NCBI GenBank assembly: GCA_016630955.3
Contig: CM049992.1
Coordinates: forward strand, 930,001 to 994,000
DNA length: 64,000 nucleotides
From: Didymella arachidicola
Lineage: Eukaryota; Ascomycota; Dothideomycetes; Pleosporales; Didymellaceae
Direction of reading: 5' to 3'
Each line of letters begins with the position of its first letter. Position 1 is the first letter of the stretch. The notes under the pieces were generated by a model. The model had not been told where the DNA came from. It was given only the letters and a program-made list of their open reading frames with translations, and ran no database searches. Below, piece after piece: positions 31,123-41,179 of the stretch. A program made the translations under genes and the position numbers.

Positions 31123-32500
31123 TTAGAGTTTCGACAGCTCCACTTGGTGTTCTGAATTCCCCCCGGTCAATGCCCATGCGGAAACGACGCACGTCTCGCA
31201 AAGCTTGACACAAAGCTTCTGATGAAACAAGGATTCCAAAACTCCGAGAGAAACCCCTGCCGTGCCATTGTCGTGGATCACGAGGGTATTTGCATATTCT
31301 GCTTTGGCATCTGCAAAATTTGTAATATCCATACCGAGATGTGGAATAGCATTTAACTGCTCGTCTGTTTGGAATACGACCAGTGGATCGTAGCTAGATC
31401 TACGGAAACATTGACAGGACATCATCCCTCGACGAAATGTACATTCCGCCCTTCGGCGATTTGACCGTGATTCAACAAGCAGTCAGAGATCCACACACGT
31501 CGGTGACAGACGATAGAGGTCGAAAAGATATGTAGTCAAAGTAAATGCCTTCGCTATAGTAGGACCGAGGCATGGACTGCACCCTATCTATCAGTAGAGC
31601 TGCTATGGCCAATATGCTGTACACTTCTTTCACGTCCGTGTATACATCAGCCAGTGTTTTGTAATCTCTATGGAAGCGGCACATCAGACAGCATGCGCCA
31701 TTTCAAGCTCTGCCTTTTCTGAACTGCCACGAGTATACGCTTCCAGTACTTCTTACGGCATCTGAGGTTATTCCTAAGCTTCTTTTGGTTGTGAGCGCGC
31801 TCGTCTTGTTCCCAATGTGGACATGAATGCTGGCAATATCCTTGGACTCGCCATGGACGAAGTGGCAAAGTTGGATCACTTTCATGTCCACCCCATCGCA
31901 ATGTACACCTTTCTGATTGCGGCAGCTCAAGACCTACTGAGGTAAAATCGGACTTAGACTTGAAGGTGTGGTTTTCAGTGTTGTAGCAAGCGATTTCGAT
32001 GCTGAGATTATCATGGTCTCGTCAGCGTCATGGGGAGCGGGTGCCAGGGCAAGAATATCGAGCTGCACGACCGGTGAGAATTGCAGATAGGAGAGGATGG
32101 CGGCCCGAGTACACGGGCTCAGATTGCAGACGAGAGTCCAGAGACAAACAAGAAACCATGCGGTCAGCGAGGACATAAAGTCGGTTAACCACCCATTGTT
32201 GGAATCAGACCTGAAGTCCGGTCTAATACACTTGACGGCGGGGCTCGATGGCAACCTGAGTAAAATCGCAGCAAGGGTGGGTCTCCAAATACAGGTTCGA
32301 GCTCGTAAGTGTGTAGGCTACTGTCTCCGTAGGCCCAGACGGTGGTGTTGAATAAGATGGGTCCAGCTTGATTATGAAAGATTCCATAAATATCGCTAGT
32401 CATGTCGACGAAACCTTTTTCGTTGTGGGAATCGAAGATGGTTCAAATGCTTTGAAGGTGTAACAAGGTTCTCGGCACGCGTAGATGAGTTCGATAGCAT
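31123..32500 (-). pseudogene. Decayed 2EXR-like gene relic
   Basis: The minus strand holds a series of short protein-like stretches in different frames. Reading from the high end: LPHAIELIYACREPCYTF, then GIFHNQAGPILFNTTVWAYG, then IEIACYNTENHTFKSKSDF and VIQLCHFVHGESKDIASIHV, then YKTLADVYTDVKEVYSILAI. The first two match the layout of the 2EXR-like genes at 5743..6664 and 7645..8610: a 'LP..IELIY' helix followed by a 'Q..GPILFNTTV' block. Several stops and frame changes separate them, and I could not join them with good splice signals. The extent is approximate and the degree of relatedness is judged by eye. Confidence 0.35.
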
Positions 32501-32987
32501 GTGGAAGTCATCGCTCTCTCTGGTCGCCGTATCTGGTCTCAATATCTTGCGAGATCACACATATCACTTTGTTTGCTGGAAAACGTTACAATTTCGGTGC
32601 AGCGATAGAGGAAATGAACTCGGTAATAGTCTAACCTTTTTTTTTTTTTTTTTTTTTTTGAAAAGTTGATGAAACGTCGTTTTTCTTCACTGTACATCTG
32701 CTCCCGCTGATAAGGGCGCGTTACACATGATATGACTGTGTGGGTGCAGCACGAGACCTGGGCTCTTTGATCTCCCATGAACCGTCTCGTGGCTGTGATT
32801 CAAACTCTTGTCTACTCAGAGATATACTCTGGAGCAGAAAATCTTCTCAACAGCAGCTTTTGTAGCGTTCGAATGGGCTGACGTGGTCTTTTCGCAAAAA
32901 GCAGCGCTGAGCATATGGCCGAACTGGTCAGATCCCTGCTCAGTCGTATGTGCTCTTGAGAATGACGACACTGCCACTCTTGACACT
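32501..32987. other. Intergenic, with a 23-nt T run
   Basis: This interval lies beyond the EFM7 stop. It contains the homopolymer T run at 32637..32659 and no supported gene. Confidence 0.5.
32637..32659. repeat. Poly(T) run, 23 nt
   Basis: A 23-nt uninterrupted T run was read directly. Its length is likely to vary and is error-prone in sequencing. Confidence 0.95.
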
Positions 32988-34025
32988 TCAAGTCGACCAC
33001 GTGAGTTCGTAACCATACACTGTGCGGCGGAGAAGCTCATCCTGAGAGTGGTCAGAACATGAGCATGATGTCACAATCAACGACTTACGCCTGGGTCCTC
33101 CTCAAACATCACCTTGTCCATGACCTTTTCCAAAGTCTTGACGACAGTGAAGCCAGCCTCGCGGGCCAATTCGAAGAAAGCAAGATCCTTTTCGAGCAGC
33201 CAGGGTCGATATGGCGTAAAGAAGACGTAGGCTTTGGAAGTCGGTGACTTTTTCAGGGTCAGTTCCACTGTTTTGATGAGCTTTGAGTGCTCGGAATGGT
33301 TGAAGAGAAGGTCTGCCAGGATAAGTACATCAAAGACTGCATCTTTGGTCAGATGACTCGTTACAGTCTCTGTCGGTGCACCCCATAGGTAACCCTAAAG
33401 CAGTTTAGTGACGTTATGTGGAGAGACGAAGGTTGGCTGACCTCTGCAGCAATCTTTCTTGGCGCTGGCAACAGATCACAGTGATCAATGTTGTACCGGA
33501 GATTTTCAATCAAGTCGGCATCAGGATAGTCTGTTACAACCACTTGTGAGGCTCCATTGATCGCACAGACGAGGCTGGGAAGTCCAGCCCCAGCACCTAG
33601 CTCAAGCACTGACTTTCCCTTCACAAGTTCGTCTGCATGCTCTTCCAGATAGTCGGATATTGTTCGACCAGCGTTCCAGAGAAAGTGCCCCTACAAGCGT
33701 CAGCAGGGGTGCAGCGATAGCCGTTGACATTGCCACAAAGGGTCGTAGTTCGGTCATCGACTCTAGGCTATGAGCGATACCGGACAAGGCAGTCTTCCAG
33801 AACATAGACGCGGGGAAGAAAGGTGACCTTGTGAAGACCCTTGCTCGTGCACATATCCAGAGAAAGGTGCTGCCTTACCCATAGCGGATTATGACCGACC
33901 AATCGCACAGTGAATTCCTTCCCAGATAGAAGCTTGTGTATAGCGAAGGTCGCATCCTTCTCTGGCTTGAAATAGCCATCAGGCTCTTGGAAGAGGTCCA
34001 AGCCTCCCTCGTCATCTGAAGTCAT
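32988..34025 (-). CDS. efm7: EFM7/NNT1-type N-terminal and lysine methyltransferase acting on eEF1A
   Basis: This is a seven-beta-strand S-adenosylmethionine methyltransferase. Yeast Efm7 methylates the N-terminal glycine and the adjacent lysine of translation elongation factor eEF1A in the cytosol. Four exons, 34025..33879, 33690..33442, 33394..33089 and 33041..32988, all join in phase 0 with introns of 188, 47 and 47 nt, giving 251 residues. Landmarks are GLDLFQEPDGYFKPEK, VRLVGHNPLWGHFLWNAGRT, the cofactor motif KSVLELGAGAGLPSLVCAI, VVVTDYPD, ENLRYNIDHC, GYLWGAPTE, FDVLILADLLFNHSEHSKL, KAYVFFTPYRPWLLEKDL and the C-terminus DELLRRTVYGYELTW. The unusually long first intron is the only oddity. 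Confidence 0.94.
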
Positions 34026-35497
34026 GACGATACAGGCGTTTATTACTGCAAGCGCAGCGAAGCAACTTTCGCCCTAAGAAATCAGCAAGCCGCTAAAACC
34101 TCCAGCATAGAATTGAGCCGCATGCCAAGAATCGTACCCCACCAAGCCACTGTCACGTGCCAACCGAAAACGTTGGTCTGCGAATTGCCGTGCGACTCCG
34201 CAAACAATCTTGATGTTTCTTGCGCGGTTCGCCGCGAGAAAGGCCCGCAGTCACTATGGGATCAGGCTCGCCATCGTCAGAATGTTGGCGCACAGATCCA
34301 TGGACTGTGGCTTCAAGTGTTTCGCCTAGTAGGTAGCCTTCCAGAAAGCTGTCCTCGCTGGAACACCGACGTCAGACATCGAGCGAAGTTCACAAGCACG
34401 TTGCTTGCACGACCTTATCAATGCCTAGTTAACCCTAAGTACCGCCGGGTGATGGGAACTAACTGCTGACCGGAAACCATGGGCGCCACTGCAATACTTC
34501 CCCATACGTTCCCCTGTTGTTCCGCGCAGTGACTCCTTCCATATTCGTACAGAGGCACGATTCCTTGGTCCCACGGCCACTTCTTCCTCCTATCTCCTCC
34601 TTCGCAACCATCTTATATTCGTTATCCTCTCCGCTGCTCATTCAGTACTCTTGTCCCGTTCCTCCAAGGCTATATTGCCTGAAGCATCCAGTGTCCGGTC
34701 TCAGCGAGCTAACCCAAACGAGAGGAAACTTGCTCATTTAGCGCATCTTCGCGACCTCCAGTCTCACCACACATTCAGACAGCCCAACCAACGAGAACCG
34801 TGTGTTAACGCTGCAAACCCAAGTCAATAGGCGTGCAGCGAGAGGCTAAGAACGTCGAGTGTCTCGAAAAACAACCGCCACTCGCTCCGCTGCCGTAGGA
34901 ATCAGGCGCAAATCACAGTGAACGACATCCACATCGGCTGCTCTCCTGTGGTCAACGGGTCGGTTCCGGCTCTTCTTCCCTGGTGCCATCGCAACAAACA
35001 GCGGTCTTTCCTGCCCTATTCGTGTTCGGAACAGTCTCTGCACTCCAGCATCGCACATCACCTTGAGCTTGTCCAACACCAAAATCGCGGGAACCCGTCG
35101 GCAACTTTCCGGTTGCAAGACACCACCAGCCACGCGGGTAGAAGACCCCTACAAGTCGCACAGGCCATATCCAGTCTCGAGCGGGCTCTTCTTTCCTCCC
35201 GAACAACAGCTGCTGCAGGGTCCTGATAGGAAGGCGTGTCGACACGGTAGTCGAGTCCAGTCGATCCTTTGCCGGGCAACCAGGATCGGTGTCTAGCCCA
35301 CAGCCTGTCGCCAACATTCAAGCGACACGCCACCGTACCCCTCTGCAACATATCTTCCACGTGCGCTGTGCGCATCGTAGTGAATAACACGATCACTCGA
35401 GTCGCCAATCTCGCGCATTTCATTTCACTTCGGCCCACCGCCGGGCTCAGTTTCGTGGATTGAGCAAGTTTCGACAAACTTGTCTTAACCCCGCATC
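34026..35497. other. Divergent intergenic region (efm7 / copper-fist gene), 1.5 kb
   Basis: The promoters of both genes should lie here. No supported gene, RNA gene or notable repeat is seen. Confidence 0.5.
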
Positions 35498-37409
35498 ATG
35501 TGGGCCGATATCAACGGAGAGCGCAAGAAGGTCGCATGGTAAGCTCACCTCACTCTACCCTCCATATGCGACATTCCTTGCTCGACACAAGGAGTTCACT
35601 TTTACCCTGTCTTTCATCTGTTGTCCTTATCCTGCCGCCAGATTAGGCATTCTGCAGCGAAGCGACCCATAAGGACAAGCATTCATCTATAGCCGGTAAA
35701 GTACTGCTTTACCGTGTTCGCTGTGGCTGTATGCAGGCAGGCTCTTGCAGATGTGGACATCGGGACAGAAAGCTGCATATCTCCATCAACCACATGGCTC
35801 TCAAAACATGTGTATGGCACCTTACTAACGTGATGCTAGCGGCCCTTGCATTCGAGGACATCGCTCTTCGAAGTGCGATCATCGGGACCGAGTCCTTGTC
35901 GAGGTCCGTAAACCTGGTCGACCGCTGAGTAGCTGCCCCCATCCCACCGGCTCATGCAGCTGCGAGCGGATCGTCATAAATTACACTATCCCCAAGACCT
36001 CAGAATGTGCTTGTCCTTCAGAACGGGCGCAATCAGTTTCGGTTGCTGGCAGCAGCCGGATCTCCAAGTCTAAACGGAAATCGACTGCGATACATCCTGC
36101 TACATTGGAGAAAGCTATCAAAGCCAGCCAAGACAACGAGACCGACACATCATCGTACAACACACCAACCGAACGAAGTGTCAGCAACGAGGCGTCACCA
36201 CCTTCGAGTGCAAGTTCTACTCCTCGCATGCTTCCTTCGCAGAAAGAGGAAGTGTCCAGTTGCTGCAAGCCGAAAGCTGCTCCCGCTCCGGTCGTCCAAA
36301 GAGGAGGTTGCTGCAGTAGCAAAGCAAAGCAAGAGCCCCCTCCGCCTACAGTACCGGTGGTTGCGCCTATCAAGTCATGTTGCTCCGGCAAGTCACAGCC
36401 GAACAACATTCCTGATGTCCAACACGGTGTACAGAATATTGACCAACATTTTCAATTCCAAGTTCAACCTCAATTCAGGACACCGCAGTACCAAAACTTT
36501 CAGACACAAGCGCCACCGGCTCCGCCTCCGTTCGGATTCGGTGCTCCTATATATAACCATGCAGCAGCAGCATACGAGCAATCCATGACGATGCCTATGA
36601 ACGGCGGTATACCTGGTACATTGCCACAACATGGCAACAGTCACCGGATACCGCAGCATAATCCAGAGCATAATTGTCATTGTGGTGAGGGATGTAGTTG
36701 CTTTGGCTGCGCCGCCCATCCAAACAACGCCACCATGATGGAGTATGTCCGACTGATGGCACAGTTCCAGTACACGGGTGCATTCGGAGGTCAACAAGCG
36801 CCTCTTTACGACATGCCAACCTACCCTCATCACGTCGGCTTCGGCGCCGAAGCTAGCCCCGCCATGAGCTTCTCGCCGCTACCCCAATCATACGCACCTC
36901 CAAACCCATCACACATACCATTCCGAGCCAGTCTCGACGCAACAATCATGGGCGGCACACCACTCAATATGTCCAGCCCGTGGCGCCAACCATCCGTTTC
37001 CACGCCTTCACTAGAGCAACCCCAGTTCCTTGACAGCTCAACATCGACCCCCACCGAAACACAACTCAAGCTCGAAATGGCGCCGCTGCCCACAGTTCCA
37101 ACAGCAGCTACACCCGTCGCCGACAGCCCCGGCGGCAGCAACGACGAGGAAACGGCGACCCTCTCACCCTCGTCTTTCTTCTGGAATGAGATGGTGCTTC
37201 CCGGATGCAACGACGCGACAGGTACATGCCAGTGCGGGGACGGGTGTGAGTGCGTTGGCTGCCTGACGCACGGCGGACACAACGGGATAGTGCTCGAAGC
37301 GCCGATTGTGAGCGAGCATGAGCCGTTCTCTGGCTTCACGGTGGGGGCGGGGTTGAACCTGAACCTGGGGGACGCCCATTCGTTTTTGAACTTTAGTCCT
37401 GCGAGCTGA
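35498..37409 (+). CDS. Copper-fist transcription factor (GRISEA/Mac1-like copper sensor)
   Basis: This is a nuclear copper-responsive regulator, 536 residues. Exon 1 (35498..35538) is only 41 nt and encodes MWADINGERKKVA plus TG. A 301-nt intron with a TACTAAC branch follows, and exon 2 (35840..37409) starts with the C that completes a zinc-ligand cysteine. The rebuilt copper fist reads KKVACGPCIRGHRSSKCDHR, then VRKPGRPLSSCPHP and GSCSCERIVINYTIP. Downstream are three CC pairs (SSCCKPK, GGCCSSK, KSCCSGK). Two copper-binding-type cysteine motifs follow: NCHCGEGCSCFGCAAHPNN and TCQCGDGCECVGCLTHGG (CxCxxxCxCxxC). The KPGRPLSSCPHP segment and these C-terminal motifs resemble the GRISEA/Mac1 branch controlling copper uptake. 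A detoxification regulator (AceA/Cuf1) is less likely. Confidence 0.9.
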
Positions 37410-38119
37410 CGAGAGTCGCGGGTTTGTTCACTGGGAGGGGACTTGATCTCCGCTTTTTTTCTTTACATGTCTTATTCTCTGGTCGTCTGCGCATGGACAT
37501 GCGCTTTGGTGATGGGTATGACGGAAGCATATGCATTGGGATGGATATTGCATTCGAGTATGGATAGACGGTGGTTTCGCACCGATACCTACAGGTAGTT
37601 GGCAGCGATGGCACTCTAGCCCCAAAGGGAATAACAAAAAGGGCGCCATTTTGTACGCGCAGAACTGAAAGCGGGCAGAGACACGTGTGATACGAGTTTT
37701 GCATTGATCGTTTGACTTCGAATGAGTGAACACTTTCCTGAACGCCCCTGCGGTTCATGACATGACGCGCAACATCCAACCCGTAATCTGAAATGCAGTA
37801 GCTTGCCAACTAGACAGCAACAATTGCCTTTTTATGCTTGTGCCATTCTAAGATCGTGCATATATATGCATGGGAGCCTTGGGGCCGCCGATCTGATGCG
37901 GATGAAGAGATATAAAGCATAGTACAAATAAAAGAAAAGCTTGCATCTGAATGAGATGAGAGGCCCACCAAAGATCGTGAAAATCTGCCAAGATGTCCTC
38001 GGCGTGACGAAGTATGAACCAAGATGAGAAGGGTATGACAGATTGCGGTATCCGGAATCTAGAAGCCATGGACATGAAAGAGTAGACTGTGTCGTGCGCT
38101 GAGCTAGGACTCACAGCGA
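37410..38119. other. Convergent intergenic region, 710 bp
   Basis: This interval holds the 3' ends of the copper-fist and SUN genes. No further gene is seen. Confidence 0.5.
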
Positions 38120-39599
38120 CTAGTCATCGGTCAAGACAAGCGTGAGGGTGCTGCCTTCACTGATACCAGCTGTGCAGCCGTCCTTGATGTTGTCGAACCA
38201 CTTGTCACCTTGACCGTACTTGCCGGTAGATGCTTTGTACTTGCAGGCGTTCGTGACACCGTCGCCAACGAAGGTGATCGAATAGTCGAGCTTCTCGTTC
38301 CAGTTAAGCTCGTTCTGCTTTAGACTGGAGTAGCCGACGTTGGAGGCGACGTCATCGAACGAGGTACCGAAAATTGTGGGTGACCAGTTGCCAACGTCAT
38401 TGCCTTCATGACCCCATGTACAGGCCTCACTTTCTGGTACACCTTGTTTGTTGATGTAGTAGTGGGCGGAGGTAGCCTTACCCTCCCAGAAGTAGTACTT
38501 GCCTTGGTCGGGATTGGCAAGGTAATCGGTTTCACCGGGGCCGATCGTGAGCGGGAAGGTCATGGATTCAGTGCCTGAGACGATCAGTTGTGAAAATTTA
38601 TAGAATTTCATTGGACTTACCAGGGTAGTCAGTACGGCAGATCGAGACGGACTTCTTGAGCTTGTTTTGCACCATGACAGTCATCTTGTTGGAGCCCTTG
38701 CCACAGAGAGTCTTGCCAATCGAGCCATCGGCCATCTCAAGCATGCCTTGATCGTTGCAGAAGAGTCCACCAACGGTCTGACCAGTCTTGCCCTGCTTCT
38801 TTGGAAAGGATAACTTGAGATAGGGGTTTGGACAACCATAAGAGCAGTAAGTCCCCTCTGTGCAGCAGGAGCCGTCAGAACACGAACCCTTGACGACCGT
38901 TCTGATGTTGTCAAAACCATCAGCACCACGATAGACAGGGTCTTGAATTCCAGACCACCCACCAAGACCCTCGTTGTTGAGAGGCATAGCTCCGTAGCCG
39001 TAGGGGAACTGACTGCATGGGATGACGCCATTGGGGAATGGCTTGTCGCACGATGCACAATTACCATTAGTATCGACAAGGTCATTGGGGTTATCTGGCG
39101 ACGCGTCTGGCGCTGGAACCGGAGCTGGAGACTCTTGTTGAACGGCTGGTGCCGAAGTCGGGGCGGGTACCGAAGACTCAGCTGGCGCGGCTACAGTAGA
39201 AGCTTCCCTAGTCGATGGTGTAGCGGTCTGGGTCTCGACCTGCTGGATTTGCGTGGTAGTGGGCTGCTTCTGAATTGGCTCCTTCACCTTGGTTGAGAGT
39301 GTAGTTGGTGTAGTTGTGGGTAACGCGATAGGCAGCTTGATGGATGACGACAATCTACCGTCGTCACCCCAACGGAGCGTGCCGTTGGCAATGCCTCGGC
39401 GGGCTTCTTCTTCAGAGATCAAGTGTCCGTCCAGCTCGTACACAATGATGGTCTCGATGGGCGCAGGTGCATATATAGCATTGTCTGGGTGAGCCATGCG
39501 TGCAACGTGTGCTTTAGCATGGCCATGATCGCGCTGATAAGGCTGTGCCACAGTGACTGCAGCCGCAGCCGCGACTATTGCAAGGTATTGATACTGCAT
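38120..39599 (-). CDS. SUN-family secreted cell-wall protein (GH132-like)
   Basis: This is a secreted SUN-domain wall protein related to yeast Sim1/Uth1/Nca3/Sun4 and fission-yeast Psu1. These proteins act on beta-glucan during septation and wall remodelling. Exons 39599..38621 and 38574..38120 (46-nt intron, GTAAGT..TCAG) give 477 residues. A signal peptide (QYLAIVAAAAAVTVAQ) is followed by a His-rich segment (QRDHGHAKAHVARM), then a Thr/Pro/Ser-rich linker. The Cys-rich SUN region starts CASCDKPFPNGVIPCSQFPY and continues with GGWSGIQDPVYRG, GSCSDGSCCTEGTYCSYGCP, TVGGLFCNDQG and SICRTDYPGTESMTFPL to the C-terminus LVLTDD. All parts expected for a full-length member are present. Confidence 0.93.
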
Positions 39600-41179
39600 C
39601 GCGGGTCGTCACTCTGCACGCCCTCTGCTTGGGTGTTGCCTGCAACTGCAACGATGGTCAGCCAGTGTATCATAGGCAGGTGAGTGTGAGACACCGTACC
39701 AATCCAGTGCGCAAGTGCCTGCGAGACTTCGCGTGGTGATCTGCGTGGATGATCCTCGAAGTTGTTGTTTTGTGGGTTTATTTTGGTGAAGCACGTGCGT
39801 GGAATGGGGAAGGAGCGTGTGGTGTAGGTCGAGGATTTTGAAGGAGTGTACTGGAGGATCTCCAACAAGCTACAGAAAACAAAGTGTATTCAAGGCGCAA
39901 GTCACAGCTAAGAGCACTGTCGCAGCAGTGAGTCGGTTGCCGGTAGATGAAGACTGGAGTTTGTTTGTATCAAGCGCATGCCAAGCCAAGGGTCTGCGCG
40001 TGCTTGCTGGATGGCGCAGTGAATGTGAGAATGTGACAATGCCCCCGATCTGGATTGAACTAATTGAGAACTGCCTACGGGGACTCTATCGGTTGTTTGG
40101 CCAGACCTGGGAATCAACGTCGGCAATGAGTATTAGAGTATGGCAACGAATGCCAAGTATGCGAGATATTGAATGGTCCGCGATGAGAAAAGAGATACTG
40201 GATCAAAGCTACGTGGGCGACAGAGGCAGAGGTTATCTGAGGGACAGTAGCCCTGTGGAAAAAGGAGCTGACTAGTAAGGATTCGTAACACGGTGGTCAC
40301 AGTCACCTAGTCGCCCATATCGCCAACTGTCCGATCACATCTGCTCGTTGAACTGGCTGTAGATAAATATGGCCTTCAGCCGTGGTCTCAGGCAAAGCCA
40401 GTCGCAGCTGGCCATGCTCTGCGGCTCTTTCTAGCGTCATGGCGTCCTCAGATCGTCCGGTAGATCTTAGCCGACGATGAAGCGCGCGCATGGCCGTCGA
40501 ACTGTCTCGCCCTGTGGGCGTTTGGTGCGGGCTGCCGTTGTGTAACAATGGGTCCCTGGCCAATCCTTCAAGGGCTATTGAGCGCCTACATTCCACGAGA
40601 TGGGAATGTGGCACCGAAGACAGTTTTGGCTGCTTTTCTTCGGGTGCGTCCAGATCTGCTATATTGAGTTGTCGTGCTGGGAGCATGCCAGTCTTTGCTG
40701 CGCCTACGAGATTGCGCCTACTCCTATTGTTTGTAAACACTCGAGGCTCTTACGCAAGCCCTATCGGCTGCAGAGACCACAGCACCAGTGCACACCACAG
40801 ATGCGCATAGCACATGGCATTGTTGTCTGACTGTGGCGGTTACGCGGCTGGGTACGCATGCACTCTTCGCCAGGTGACGCTGCCTGACCTGATTACTGAC
40901 AACGACAAATACGAAATACAGGGCTCGTGATGAAAGAGGTGCTACTGATGACACAAGTTGAATGTGAGGTGATGATCAATGAATGCGATGAGCGTGAGGT
41001 CGATGGTGTGGAAGATCTTCGCGCTAGAGCTGCCCCACACACATCTCTGCCGAGACAGATCCATGAGTTTTGGTGGCTGAATCCTATATGGTGTTGGCGA
41101 TAGCATGTTAATTTTGATGATATCTGAATGCTCAATATGCACTGCAACCATGCTCTTGAACGACTGCCAGGCAGGTGGT
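39600..41179. other. Intergenic, about 1.6 kb
   Basis: This is the upstream region of the SUN gene, running to the stop of bzz1. Open frames at 39799..40275 (+) and 40303..40740 (-) show no recognisable motif, and I do not call them genes. Nothing else is seen. Confidence 0.45.
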
